The notes: generated by a model not told the origin, from the letters alone. DNA of 64,000 bases from Rhodococcus qingshengii (GCF_021025955.1 NZ_JAJNCL010000005.1:124001-188000); one strand, 5' to 3'; shown: positions 32,358 through 41,209, counted from the stretch's first letter. Numbers and translations are program-made.

Positions 32358-33737
32358 ATGCGTCACGAAAGAACAGTCACCGAGCATCTTCCCCTTCCGG
32401 CCAGGACCGTCCGGAAGGTCATGCTCCGCTTCATGCCGGTCATCGGATTGGCATACATCGTTCTGTATCTCGACCGATTGAACATCGGCGTTGCAGCATT
32501 GACGATGAACAAAGAACTCGGAATATCGGCCTCGATGTTCGGGTTTGCGGCCGGAATCTATTTCTGGAGTTACACGATCTGCGAACCCCCGAGCAACTAC
32601 ATCCTCACAAAGGTCGGTGCACGGCGCTGGATCACACGAATCATGATCACGTGGGGCGTGGTTACCATCGGAACCGCGTTCGTTCAGGGTGCCAGCGGAT
32701 TGGTGGCAGCACGATTCCTGTTGGGTATTGCCGAAGCCGGCTTTTCGCCCGGCATGCTGTTCTTCGTCTCGAAGTGGTTCCCGAATCGGGATCGAGGCAA
32801 AGCAATGGCGTGGATCGTGACGTTCATCTGTATCTCCGGCCTGGGTACTCCGATCACCACACATCTGATGGCTATCGACGGCTTTCTCGGGCTTTCCGGA
32901 TGGCGATGGGTATTCATTCTCACCGGCGTCCCCGCTGTGGTCATGGCGTTTGTGATCTACAAGGTTCTGCGGGACAAGCCTTCCGAGGCGGAGTTCCTCT
33001 CCGAGGAAGAACGCGGTTGGCTCACCGATACGCTCGAGTCGGAGGCGCAAGAGCGCGAAGCGGTCGTCGGTAAGCACAGCTTCCTCCAGGGACTCGTGCA
33101 CCCACGAGTACTGGTACTGATCGCCGTGTTCATTTGTTTCACCTTCAGCCTCAACGGTTTCCAGATTTGGATGCCGCAGATTTACGCGCAATTCGGGATG
33201 AGCACCAATCAGATCGGATGGGTTGCCGCACTACCTGCACTGATTGCGATCGGACCGATGATCTGGTGGACGCGTCATTCGGACCGCGCCGGAGAGCGCC
33301 CCGTGCACTTCGCCATCGCCGCATCGGTCGCAGCACTCGGATTTGCTATTGCTGCGCTGTCCTTCACCACACCGGTTGTTGCCATCTTCGGATTCTGCAT
33401 CGCCGGGATCGGTCTCTACAGTTCGATGAGCATCTTCATCACCATGCCTTCGAGCTTCCTTACCGGCGCTGCCTTGGCGGCGGGTTTCGGTGTCATCAAC
33501 GGAATGGGTAACCTCGGAGGCTATTTCGGTCCACAGGTCACCGGCTGGATCAAGGACGCGACCAACAGTTTCACACCGGCAATCGGGGTGTACTCCGCGG
33601 TGCTGGCGACGGCAGCATTGATCGTGCTGCTGCTCAAGGTGATCACCAGAAAGGCCGACAAGGCCAACGCCCAACTGACGCTGGATTACCGGGCGGAGCG
33701 CGACGCCGGAACCTTGGTTGCACCTGAGCAGGCTTGA
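32358..33737 (+). CDS. MFS transporter, anion:cation symporter (ACS) family
   Basis: 459 residues with 12 predicted membrane helices. The N-terminal region has YIVLYLDRLNIGVAALTMNKEL, the helix 1-2 signature of the ACS family (hexuronate, tartrate, phthalate, 4-hydroxyphenylacetate and glucarate carriers). The central loop (about 205-235) is charged, with LSEEERGWLTDTLESEAQE. Such carriers import organic anions with protons. It precedes the operon of two BKACE-like proteins, DhaK/DhaL and an IlvD dehydratase, so the imported anion is probably a hydroxylated or sugar acid. AGGTGA precedes the ATG. Confidence 0.9.
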   Translation: MRHERTVTEHLPLPARTVRKVMLRFMPVIGLAYIVLYLDRLNIGVAALTMNKELGISASMFGFAAGIYFWSYTICEPPSNYILTKVGARRWITRIMITWGVVTIGTAFVQGASGLVAARFLLGIAEAGFSPGMLFFVSKWFPNRDRGKAMAWIVTFICISGLGTPITTHLMAIDGFLGLSGWRWVFILTGVPAVVMAFVIYKVLRDKPSEAEFLSEEERGWLTDTLESEAQEREAVVGKHSFLQGLVHPRVLVLIAVFICFTFSLNGFQIWMPQIYAQFGMSTNQIGWVAALPALIAIGPMIWWTRHSDRAGERPVHFAIAASVAALGFAIAALSFTTPVVAIFGFCIAGIGLYSSMSIFITMPSSFLTGAALAAGFGVINGMGNLGGYFGPQVTGWIKDATNSFTPAIGVYSAVLATAALIVLLLKVITRKADKANAQLTLDYRAERDAGTLVAPEQA

Positions 33738-33753
33738 GCCGAATCTCGGCCCG

Positions 33754-33781
33754 GAAGATTCCCGATCAACGGGAATTCTTC
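33754..33781 (+). terminator. Hairpin between the MFS gene and the following operon
   Basis: GAAGATTCCCG and CGGGAATTCTTC form a near-perfect stem (one bulged base) with an ATCAA loop, followed by ATTCTTC. It may attenuate or separate the transporter transcript from the catabolic genes. Confidence 0.5.
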
Positions 33782-33873
33782 ATTCTTCAGGCGAGCATGC
33801 GCAGGACATCATCACTTATCAGGATCACAGTCGTCGACCGTGGTCTCGTCGGCAACGAACAAACGAGGACTTC

Positions 33874-34416
33874 GTGAGTAGATACTTCGGGCCTTTGCGC
33901 CAATTGGGTTATGTGGTCAACGACATCGACAGCGCGCTCAAGCATTGGATCGACGTTGTCGGCGTTGGCCCCTTCTTCTTCGTGGAGGACCAACCGTTGA
34001 ACGACTTCGTCTTCCGCGGCAAGTCGAGTGCGCCTCGATTCAGTGTGGCGCTCGCGCACAGCGGAAGCGCGCAGATCGAGCTGATTCAACAACACAACGA
34101 TGAGCCGTCGGCATTTCGCGAGTTCGCCGATCGCGGCCTCGAAGGGCTTCAACATGTTGCCTACTGGACAACGGATTTCGATCGAAATGTGAAGGAATCC
34201 AAGAACCGAGGGCTCATCGAATTGCAGAGTGGTAGGTCCGGTAGTGGCGCGCCGGACGAGCGATTCGTGTACTACGAGGACGGCCCGTGTCCGGGAACAG
34301 TCATCGAGGTCTCGGAGGTCAGCGGAAGGAAAGGTGATCTGTTTCGCGCAGTCGAGGCTGCATCGAAGGAGTGGGACGGGTCGAATCCCATTCGAGACAT
34401 GACGAAGGTGCTGTAG
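33874..34416 (+). CDS. VOC (glyoxalase/bleomycin-resistance fold) protein
   Basis: 180 residues from GTG 33874, with GAGGAC just upstream. It opens RYFGPLRQLGYVVNDIDSAL, then KHWIDVVGVGPFFF, which is like the methylmalonyl-CoA epimerase/glyoxalase_4 subgroup. Possible metal ligands include Gln8 in RQLGYVV, Glu in SAQIELIQQ, His in LQHVAYW and Glu in GTVIEVSE near the C terminus; these match positions used by VOC enzymes. It would isomerise, epimerise or cleave a small acid. It is the first gene of the tightly packed operon, ending 2 bp before the SDR gene. Confidence 0.82.
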   Translation: MSRYFGPLRQLGYVVNDIDSALKHWIDVVGVGPFFFVEDQPLNDFVFRGKSSAPRFSVALAHSGSAQIELIQQHNDEPSAFREFADRGLEGLQHVAYWTTDFDRNVKESKNRGLIELQSGRSGSGAPDERFVYYEDGPCPGTVIEVSEVSGRKGDLFRAVEAASKEWDGSNPIRDMTKVL

Positions 34417-34418
34417 CC

Positions 34419-35183
34419 GTGAGTAGGAAGGTAGCGATCGTCACTGGTGGTGCATCCGGGATCGGCCTGGCAACATGCAAACGATTCGCCGACTTGGGTT
34501 GGAATGTCATCTCTGCTGACCTGTCGCATACATCCGGAGACACTGCGCCAGAACCAGATACGCGGACGGTCGGCGTTCGAGTGGATGTCACCGATGAGGG
34601 GGACATCCGACGGCTTCGCGACCTCGCCGAAGAGCTGTTCGGTCGTGTCGACACGGTTGTGACCTCGGCGGGAGCCGCGGACAATGCGCCGATCCGGCAC
34701 ACCACACCCGATCGATTCAGGCGAACCCTCGAGCTGAACCTCGTTTCCACGTTTGCGGTGGTCAGGGAGTTCGTGGATCTGCTCGCCGGAGATGGCGGCG
34801 GATCCGTGGTGACAGTTGCCTCGGTTTCCGGCCTACGCGGCAGCGTAGACCGTGCTGCGTATTCCGCCTCGAAAGGTGGCGTGGTCGCGTTGACCACACA
34901 ACTCGCGATCGAGCTCGCCGGCGAGGGGATCCGAGTCAATTGTGTTGCACCGGGTTCGACGCGGACACCGCTTGCAAGTCGGGCCCAGAGCCCTGAAATG
35001 CAGAGCGCCATATTGCAGTCGATCCCGTTGAGCCGTTACGCGGAGCCGGCTGAGATTGCCGAAGTCGTGACCTTTGTCGCTGGTCCCGGCGCCGGCTTCG
35101 TGACGGGTCAGACGTGGACAGTCGACGGAGGTCAGTCGATGACGGCCGGTTGGAATCTTCCGAAGGAGCGACATGACTCTTGA
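34419..35183 (+). CDS. Short-chain dehydrogenase/reductase
   Basis: 254 residues from GTG 34419. The N terminus VSRKVAIVTGGASGIGLATC is the SDR dinucleotide fold, with Asp in ISADLS indicating NAD. TSAGAADNAP is the NNAG position (variant SAG). The catalytic Ser is in VTVASVSG and Tyr/Lys in YSASKGGVVAL. VNCVAPGSTRTPL and GQTWTVDGGQSM complete the fold. It most likely oxidises a hydroxy acid or polyol intermediate of the operon. It overlaps the following BKACE-like gene by 11 bp, so translation is coupled. Confidence 0.88.
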   Translation: MSRKVAIVTGGASGIGLATCKRFADLGWNVISADLSHTSGDTAPEPDTRTVGVRVDVTDEGDIRRLRDLAEELFGRVDTVVTSAGAADNAPIRHTTPDRFRRTLELNLVSTFAVVREFVDLLAGDGGGSVVTVASVSGLRGSVDRAAYSASKGGVVALTTQLAIELAGEGIRVNCVAPGSTRTPLASRAQSPEMQSAILQSIPLSRYAEPAEIAEVVTFVAGPGAGFVTGQTWTVDGGQSMTAGWNLPKERHDS

Positions 35184-36093
35184 TGCAACGTCGGGTGCAA
35201 CCGAGAAACCCGTGGTCATCGGAGTGCACGTCAATGAGAACACAATGCGTGTACCCAATCCCCACATTCCGTGGACGCCCAGCGAGATAGCCGACGCATC
35301 CCGCGCTTGTGAGGATGCGGGGGCGTCGTTGATGCATTTTCACGGTCGTACAGTGGACGGCGCCGCTGATCACTCGGCGGCAGCCTATGGAGCGATCATC
35401 GAGCGAGTTCGGACGGTCTCGAATCTACTGCTGGCGCCGTCGATGGCTAATGTTCCCGGGTTCACAGTCGAGGAGCGGCTGTCGAATCTTGCCCCGAACC
35501 AAAGTGATCCGAAACGGCGTTCGGATTTTCTGGTCGTCGATATGGGCTGTGCGGCGATGGATTTGATCGATGCGACGACGGGCCGTTACACAACCGAATC
35601 CAGAGTCTTCGTCAACGACACGCGGACGCAGATCGAGTTACTCTCGCGTGCTCAGGAATTGGGAATGGTGCCGTACCAGACGTCGTTCAACGTGAGTTGG
35701 ACCCGTGCGATCTTTGCTCACGCAAGGGTGCGGAATCCGCTGTCACCATTGGTAATTGCGTTCATTCTCGGTGGTGACGAGTTTCCGGCTGCACATCCGG
35801 CGACAGCTGCAGGGCTACGTGCGCAACTGGATCTCCTGCCAGCTGATCTTCCAGTGGAGTGGATTGTCTCGGCCTACCGAGGCAATGTTCTTGCGGCAGC
35901 AGAGGAGTCGATCAAGCGCGGTGGCCACGTGGCAATTGGCGCCGGTGACTACCACTACGAAGAACTGGGATACCCCTCCACGCCTGATCTGGTCGCCGAA
36001 GTTGTTTCGATCGCTCGGCGGTACGGGCGTGAACCCGCAAGTCCTGACCAGGCACGTCGAATTCTAGGGGTGGATGTCCATGCGAGTAGTTGA
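35173..36093 (+). CDS. BKACE-like (DUF849) protein with incomplete active site
   Basis: 306 residues, the right length for a beta-keto acid cleavage enzyme. EIADASRACEDAGASLMHFH gives the first zinc-binding pair, H55 and H57. In the reference enzyme Kce, as I recall it, the zinc ligands are two His in HxH plus a Glu, in a VRVGLED-type motif. Here that motif reads VAIGAGD (about 253-259), so both the Arg and the zinc-ligand Glu are missing. The PExE motif is also replaced (VPYQTSF, about 166-172). It may therefore have lost classic acetyl-CoA-dependent cleavage or do different chemistry. RBS GAAGGAG precedes the ATG. It overlaps its neighbours on both sides. Confidence 0.8.
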   Translation: MTLDATSGATEKPVVIGVHVNENTMRVPNPHIPWTPSEIADASRACEDAGASLMHFHGRTVDGAADHSAAAYGAIIERVRTVSNLLLAPSMANVPGFTVEERLSNLAPNQSDPKRRSDFLVVDMGCAAMDLIDATTGRYTTESRVFVNDTRTQIELLSRAQELGMVPYQTSFNVSWTRAIFAHARVRNPLSPLVIAFILGGDEFPAAHPATAAGLRAQLDLLPADLPVEWIVSAYRGNVLAAAEESIKRGGHVAIGAGDYHYEELGYPSTPDLVAEVVSIARRYGREPASPDQARRILGVDVHASS

Positions 36094-36508
36094 AACCGAA
36101 GGTGTCGAACCCATTTTGGTTCATTCCTCTAATGCAATAAGAGTGTGGATCATGGATTCGATCGCGTTTGCTTCCTCGGCTCAGGCCGGCGACGTGATCG
36201 TGACCGGATCACACGGAGGGACGAGTGCTGGAGAGTACGCCGTCGGGTTCGGGGTTCGTGTTGTGGTGTGCAATGACGCCGGCATAGGGAAGAACAAGGC
36301 CGGAATCGCAGGTTTGGCTGCGATCGACGCCCAGAAGATCGTCGGCATTGCAGTCGGACACGAGAGTTCGCGTATCGGAGATGGCAACGACGTGTGGGAG
36401 TGCGGCATCGTGACCTATGCCAATCCGACTGCAGTCGCAACGGGTGTGCGTGTGGGCAGCCGCGTTTCCGAAGAAGTGCTGGCACTGATAGAGAGGAGCG
36501 TCGACTGA
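36080..36508 (+). CDS. Small protein of unknown family, first of a paralogous pair
   Basis: 142 residues from ATG 36080 (AGGGG nine bases upstream); an ATG at 36074 adds two residues. I do not recognise the family. It aligns without gaps, over about residues 22-130, with the next gene product. Shared features are MDS (25-27), GG after a His or Asn (S44-H45-G46-G47 here), NDAGIGK (65-71), AGI-G, AVGHES (91-96, His94) and G-D-W--G-V-Y-N. There is no signal peptide or membrane helix. It overlaps the BKACE-like gene and shares a stop/start (TGATG) with its twin, so equal expression and a heteromeric complex are plausible. Confidence 0.8.
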   Translation: MRVVETEGVEPILVHSSNAIRVWIMDSIAFASSAQAGDVIVTGSHGGTSAGEYAVGFGVRVVVCNDAGIGKNKAGIAGLAAIDAQKIVGIAVGHESSRIGDGNDVWECGIVTYANPTAVATGVRVGSRVSEEVLALIERSVD

Positions 36509-36942
36509 TGTTTCGGAACATTGTCGGTGTGGAGAACGGTAGACAGATCGTCGTCATGGACAGTATGTCGCAGATCGAACGGTCGGACCGCGACCGCATC
36601 GTCGTTGCGGCATCCAACGGCGGTCAAGAGTCAGGGCGGATGGCGATTGCGACGGGCTGTGCGTTGGCCGTGCTGAACGATGCCGGAATCGGCAAGGACA
36701 ACGCAGGGATCATCGGAATCGTCCGCATGGGAGATGCGGGCCTTGCCGGCGTAGCGGTCAGTCACGACTCTGCCGAGATCAGCAATGGAATGGATATGTG
36801 GCACAACGGAACTGTTTCGTATGTCAACGAGCCCGCAGCGGCGGCTGGGATACGGGTCGGTGACAACGTGCGCACGTGTGTGAGTGCGTTCGCGGTTCGC
36901 TTCCCTGTCGGTGCAACGTCGGCGTCCGAGAGTTCGTCATGA
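36508..36942 (+). CDS. Small protein of unknown family, second of a paralogous pair
   Basis: 144 residues; the ATG overlaps the previous stop by one base, with GAGAGGAG upstream. It is a paralogue of the preceding protein at an eight-residue offset: MDS (17-19), SNGG (36-39), NDAGIGK (57-63), AVSHDS (83-88, His86) and VSYVNEPAAAAGIRVG (103-118). Differences at otherwise matched places (His45 of the twin is Asn37 here; Glu95 is Asp87) suggest divided roles. The 20-residue C-terminal tail is serine/alanine-rich. It overlaps dhaK by four bases (ATGA). No function is assigned; position suggests a subunit of an enzyme in the operon. Confidence 0.8.
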   Translation: MFRNIVGVENGRQIVVMDSMSQIERSDRDRIVVAASNGGQESGRMAIATGCALAVLNDAGIGKDNAGIIGIVRMGDAGLAGVAVSHDSAEISNGMDMWHNGTVSYVNEPAAAAGIRVGDNVRTCVSAFAVRFPVGATSASESSS

Positions 36943-37934
36943 TCGGCCATGTGGTCAACAGGCCCGAGGATGTAGTCCGCGAAGCGCTCGAAGGACTTCA
37001 GATCCTGCACCCGGAAATGCTCTCCTACCACCGAGATCCGTCGTTTGTGACTCGCGCGGTTGTGGCCCGAGACAAAGTTGTGTTGGTCTCAGGTGGCGGG
37101 GCCGGGCATGAGCCGCTACACGCGGAGTTCGTCGGATCCGGCATGTTGGACGCCGCAGTTCCGGGGTCGGTCTTCGCCAGTCCCACAGCCTTTCAGATCC
37201 GCGCTGCGGTCAACGCTGTCGAGACCGGTCGGGGTGCCCTTCTCATCGTGAAGAACTACACCGGAGACAAACTGAATTTCTCGATCGCGGCCGAGTTACT
37301 CGGAACTGAACGGCAAGTGGAGATCGTGATGGTCGACGACGACCTCGCGACGGCGACTGCAGACGAGGGTGGACCCGGACGTCGTGGTACCGCTGCGATA
37401 ATTGCCGTGGAGAAGATATGTGGGGCGGCCGCAGAACGGCACTGGGCGCTTTCCGAGATCGCTGACCTGGGGCGCCGGGTGGTGGCGGCGTCGGCGACGT
37501 TGGGTGCAGCTTTCCGCTCGTGTACGCCTCCCGGACAGGATCGTCCGTCATTCGAACTGGCACCGGGGGAGATGGAGTTCGGCATCGGAATCCATGGTGA
37601 GCGTGGACGTGAGACGCGTCCGACGGTTCCCGCCGCCGAACTCGTCGCGCAGTTGTCGGAGCCGATCCTCGATGCTGTCGGGGCGGAGCGCGGGGACGGT
37701 GTGATAGCGATAGTGAATGGTCTAGGGGCAACCCATGGACTCGAATTATCCATTGCCACTGCAGAATTGAAGTCTTTCCTCGAGGATGCCGGTATCGGTT
37801 TGGATCGGGTGATTGCAGGTTCTTTCGTCACTGCATTGGATATGCACGGGCTCTCTATCACCCTTCTCCGTTCGACCGAGGAGTTTCTGGATCTCTGGGA
37901 TGCAGCGGTACGCACTCCCGCACTCGCTTGGTAA
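36939..37934 (+). CDS. dhaK: Dihydroxyacetone kinase-like subunit DhaK
   Basis: 331 residues from the overlapping ATG 36939. It has the DhaK substrate-binding domain: SGGGAGHEPLHAEFVGSGML (51-70), IVKNYTGDKLNF (103-114), the DDD/GRRGT loop (133-151) and the histidine in GIGIHGERG (H219) that covalently binds the keto group of the substrate as a hemiaminal. DhaL follows 29 bp on. DhaKL pairs phosphorylate dihydroxyacetone, or relatives such as erythrulose, using ATP or a DhaM phosphotransfer protein. No DhaM lies in the window. In this operon the substrate is probably a small keto-sugar or keto-polyol formed from the imported acid. Confidence 0.92.
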   Translation: MIGHVVNRPEDVVREALEGLQILHPEMLSYHRDPSFVTRAVVARDKVVLVSGGGAGHEPLHAEFVGSGMLDAAVPGSVFASPTAFQIRAAVNAVETGRGALLIVKNYTGDKLNFSIAAELLGTERQVEIVMVDDDLATATADEGGPGRRGTAAIIAVEKICGAAAERHWALSEIADLGRRVVAASATLGAAFRSCTPPGQDRPSFELAPGEMEFGIGIHGERGRETRPTVPAAELVAQLSEPILDAVGAERGDGVIAIVNGLGATHGLELSIATAELKSFLEDAGIGLDRVIAGSFVTALDMHGLSITLLRSTEEFLDLWDAAVRTPALAW

Positions 37935-37963
37935 CTCGAATATGCACTACTGAAAAGAGTTTC

Positions 37964-38596
37964 ATGATGACAACGTTGAGCGTCGGGGACACTCGGGCGT
38001 GGATCGATCGATTCGCCGACGCCGCCGAAGATCAATTCGACTCCCTCACAGATTTGGACCGGCTTGTCGGAGACGGCGATTTCGGAATGAATCTGCGGAC
38101 GGGCCTGCGAAGTGCGGTGCAACGACTTCGTTCCGACCCGCCGACCAGTCCTGGTGGAGTGTTCGCCCATACGTCGGATGCGTTTCTCGACATCGGTGGG
38201 ACAAGCGGACCACTTCTCGGTCTGTGGTTCGGCCGGATCGGAGCAGTATCTGGAGTTGAAGTGACCGCGACAGACTTGGCTTCTGCCCTGGGTACGGCGA
38301 CAGCTGCGGTTCAGCGTCTCGGCAATGCCCAAGTGGGTCACAAGACCATGGTCGACGCCATGGTCCCGGCAACCATCGCATTGACCGAGGCGGCAGTCAG
38401 CGGGGCAACCTTGTCCGCTGCCTTGGACTCTGCGGCGACGGCTGCGAGGCTGGGCGCCGAATCGACTCGCGCGATGCTCGCCCGCCGCGGACGCGCGACC
38501 TACGTGGGAGAACATGCCAGGGGCGTCGAGGACCCTGGGGCATCGGCGATTGCCATGTTCTTCGCCGCATTCAGCTACAAGTGCGTTCCGGCATGA
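37964..38596 (+). CDS. dhaL: Dihydroxyacetone kinase-like subunit DhaL
   Basis: 210 residues from ATG 37964 (a second ATG follows immediately); AAAGAG lies upstream. The ADP/Mg-binding acids are in LDRLVGDGDFGMN (about 29-41), followed by DIGGTSGPLLG (about 75-85), VGHKTMVDAMVPA (about 123-135) and GRATYVGEHARGVEDPGA (about 178-195). This is the full DhaL set. It carries the nucleotide and transfers phosphate to the substrate held by DhaK. Its stop overlaps the next ATG (ATGA), coupling it to the second BKACE-like gene. Confidence 0.92.
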   Translation: MMTTLSVGDTRAWIDRFADAAEDQFDSLTDLDRLVGDGDFGMNLRTGLRSAVQRLRSDPPTSPGGVFAHTSDAFLDIGGTSGPLLGLWFGRIGAVSGVEVTATDLASALGTATAAVQRLGNAQVGHKTMVDAMVPATIALTEAAVSGATLSAALDSAATAARLGAESTRAMLARRGRATYVGEHARGVEDPGASAIAMFFAAFSYKCVPA

Positions 38597-39486
38597 GCGA
38601 TCTGCGAGACAAGGTCATCGTGACAGTTGCCCCGACGGGTGGCTTCCTCACTGCTGCCGACAATCCGTTCATTCCGACTCAGCCTGAGCAGATTGCGGCG
38701 GATGTGGCACGCTGCCACAGCGCTGGAGCCAGCGTGGCAGCACTCCATGCTCGACGACCGGACGATCAAGCGACCTGTGATGCCGCAATCTATCGGCGGA
38801 TGAATACGCTTGTCCGCCAAAGCTGCGACATCGTGATCAACAACTCGACCGGTGGCGGAGTCAATGGTGACATGGTGAGTGTTCGCAGTGACGGAACGCG
38901 CATCGTGGACTGGGACGCGAGGCTGCAGGGCCTGCATGGCGGTGCAGACACGTGCACGCTCGATGCCATAACGGCCTATGTGACATCACCGGTCGGTGAG
39001 GTACTGATGGACACGCCGCCCAGTCGTGCCGCCGAACTGGCAGCGTCAATGCGCGAACTAGGAATCAAACCTGAATGGGAGGCCTTCAGCCCGTCACATC
39101 TGCTCCAGGAGATACGTACGTTGACCGAAGGGCAGCCTGGCCCGCACCTCGTCAATCTTGTACTGGGACTTGATCGAATCTTCCAGAATGCGATGCCGTA
39201 CTCCCCGCAGATCTTGCAGCAGATGGTGGAACACCTACCGGAGAAATCGGTCTTCTCCGTGAGCATCAGCGGGCCAGATCAACTGCGTGGTCTGAGTCAT
39301 GCACTCGTGCTCGGTGGGCACGTGCGTGTGGGAATCGAAGACTATCCGTTTCTCGCGAATGGAGAGCCGGCCGAGAACGTTCGTTTGGTGGAGAACATCG
39401 TCGACATCGTCCAGCGACTCGGAATGCAGCCTGCAACACCTGGGGAGGCAAGGGCAATCCTTGGTTTGGAGGGTTCGGATGAGTAG
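38593..39486 (+). CDS. BKACE (DUF849) beta-keto acid cleavage enzyme-like, near-complete active site
   Basis: 297 residues. It keeps the motifs its paralogue lacks: VINNSTGGG (81-89), KPEWEAF (159-165, PExE-type) and VRVGIED (244-250), with Arg245, Glu249 and Asp250. The first zinc-ligand His of the HxH pair is replaced: the stretch reads AALHARRPD, with Ala50 where His is expected and His52 retained. BKACE enzymes cleave a beta-keto acid with acetyl-CoA, giving acetoacetate and a new acyl-CoA. The missing ligand makes the metal site uncertain. It starts inside the dhaL stop and overlaps the dehydratase gene by 8 bp. Confidence 0.83.
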   Translation: MSDLRDKVIVTVAPTGGFLTAADNPFIPTQPEQIAADVARCHSAGASVAALHARRPDDQATCDAAIYRRMNTLVRQSCDIVINNSTGGGVNGDMVSVRSDGTRIVDWDARLQGLHGGADTCTLDAITAYVTSPVGEVLMDTPPSRAAELAASMRELGIKPEWEAFSPSHLLQEIRTLTEGQPGPHLVNLVLGLDRIFQNAMPYSPQILQQMVEHLPEKSVFSVSISGPDQLRGLSHALVLGGHVRVGIEDYPFLANGEPAENVRLVENIVDIVQRLGMQPATPGEARAILGLEGSDE

Positions 39487-41209
39487 AACACCGACGAGTA
39501 GAACACTCCGGTCGCAGGATTGGTTCGGAGGCAATGATCTCAATGCATTCATCCACCGCTCGTGGATGAAGAACCAGGGTATCCCTGATCGGATGTTCGA
39601 CGGCCGACCGGTTATCGGTATCTGTAACACGTATTCCGAGCTCACGCCGTGCAACGCTCACTTCAGAGATCTGGCCGAGCAGGTGCGACTGGGTGTCATC
39701 GAAGCAGGCGGATTTCCAGTTGAGTTTCCGGTGATGTCATTGGGTGAGACGATCATCCGCCCCACCACGATGCTCTATCGGAACCTCGTCAGCATGGACG
39801 TGGAGGAGTCGATTCGAGCCAATCCGATCGACGGCGTGGTACTGCTCTGCGGCTGCGACAAAACCACCCCGGCGCTGGTGATGGGCGCAGCCAGTTGTGA
39901 CCTTCCCACCATTGTCGTATCCGGTGGGCCCATGTTGAACGGCCGCCATCAAGGTAAAACTGTCGGATCTGGAACCTCGGTGTTCGAGATGAGTGAAGCA
40001 GTGCGAGCGGGGTGCATGAGCGAATGTGAGTTCAGAGCAGCGGAATCGGCGATGTCTCGATCGCCTGGTCACTGCAACACTATGGGCACCGCGTCGACGA
40101 TGGCGTCGATTGTCGAGACTTTGGGCCTCACACTCCCCGGTAATGCTGCGATCCCGGCAGTGGATTCACGGCGACGTGTACTTGCACGCGACAGCGGCGT
40201 GAGAATCGTGGAGATGGTCGCCGAGAACCTGACGATGTCTTCGGTCGTCGACCGAAATTCATTCGAGAATGCGATCAAGGTGAACACGGCTATCGGTGGG
40301 TCCACCAACGCTGTGGTGCACTTGCTTGCCATCGCCGGGAGGCTGGAAATTCCCCTCGAGCTCAGCGATTTCGGGGAGCAGAGTCGTGACGTTCCCCTGC
40401 TGGTCAACCTCATGCCTTCGGGTACCTATTTGATGGAAGATTTCTTCTACGCAGGCGGACTGCCCGCGGTGATCGCCGAACTCGGGGACATCCTCCATCT
40501 GGATGCCGCCACGGTTACCGGAAAGACTCTCGGTGAGAACAACTCCGGCGAAACAATTTGGGACGACGACGTAATTCGTAGCACGGCGGCACCGTTGCTG
40601 GAGCAAGCCGGCATAGCGGTATTGAACGGCAATCTCGCGCCGAACGGTGCAGTGATCAAGCCGTCTGCGGCGTCGCCGGAGTTGCTCAGCCACGTAGGTC
40701 GTGCGGTCGTGTTTCACGGAATGGACGACTTCACAGCGCGCGTCGACTCGCCGGATCTCGACATCGAAGCCGATGACGTCATCGTCCTCACCGGTGCTGG
40801 GCCGAAGGGGTTTCCGGGTATGCCAGAGGTAGGTAATCTGCCACTCCCTCGAAGGCTGCTCGAGCAGGGTGTGCGAGACATGGTCAGGATCTCTGATGCG
40901 CGAATGAGCGGAACAGCCTTCGGCACAGTCGTTTTGCACGTTGCGCCTGAAGCGGAAGCCGGTGGGCCTCTCGGCGCGGTCAGGGATGGTGATTTGATCG
41001 AGTTGGATGTTGCTCGTGGGGTCTTGCGTGTACTCGTCGACGACGACGAGCTGGCCAAGCGTCTCGAGGCGTTGCCGCCACGCCTACAAAAGAGTACGAG
41101 TGGGTATCAACGACTGTTCGTGGATCATGTGATGCAGGCCGACCGCGGAGTCGATTTCGATTTCCTGGTGGGCAGGCGTGGAACGGAGGTACACGGTGAC
41201 AATCACTGA
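39479..41209 (+). CDS. IlvD/EDD-family dehydratase (sugar-acid dehydratase-like)
   Basis: 576 residues from the overlapping ATG 39479; the open frame upstream is not homologous. Iron-sulfur ligands are the Cys in NTYSELTPCNAH, CGCDKTTPA and PGHCNTMGTA, the set found in [2Fe-2S] pentonate/hexonate dehydratases and DHAD. KVNTAIGGSTNAVVHL, GENNSGETIWDDDVI and ISDARMSGTAFGTVVLH are also present. The FIHRSWMKNQG start resembles arabinonate/xylonate/galactonate dehydratases more than IlvD itself. It would remove water from a 2,3-dihydroxy acid to give a 2-keto-3-deoxy acid. This makes a sugar-acid or similar polyhydroxy acid the likely pathway substrate. Confidence 0.9.
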   Translation: MSRTPTSRTLRSQDWFGGNDLNAFIHRSWMKNQGIPDRMFDGRPVIGICNTYSELTPCNAHFRDLAEQVRLGVIEAGGFPVEFPVMSLGETIIRPTTMLYRNLVSMDVEESIRANPIDGVVLLCGCDKTTPALVMGAASCDLPTIVVSGGPMLNGRHQGKTVGSGTSVFEMSEAVRAGCMSECEFRAAESAMSRSPGHCNTMGTASTMASIVETLGLTLPGNAAIPAVDSRRRVLARDSGVRIVEMVAENLTMSSVVDRNSFENAIKVNTAIGGSTNAVVHLLAIAGRLEIPLELSDFGEQSRDVPLLVNLMPSGTYLMEDFFYAGGLPAVIAELGDILHLDAATVTGKTLGENNSGETIWDDDVIRSTAAPLLEQAGIAVLNGNLAPNGAVIKPSAASPELLSHVGRAVVFHGMDDFTARVDSPDLDIEADDVIVLTGAGPKGFPGMPEVGNLPLPRRLLEQGVRDMVRISDARMSGTAFGTVVLHVAPEAEAGGPLGAVRDGDLIELDVARGVLRVLVDDDELAKRLEALPPRLQKSTSGYQRLFVDHVMQADRGVDFDFLVGRRGTEVHGDNH

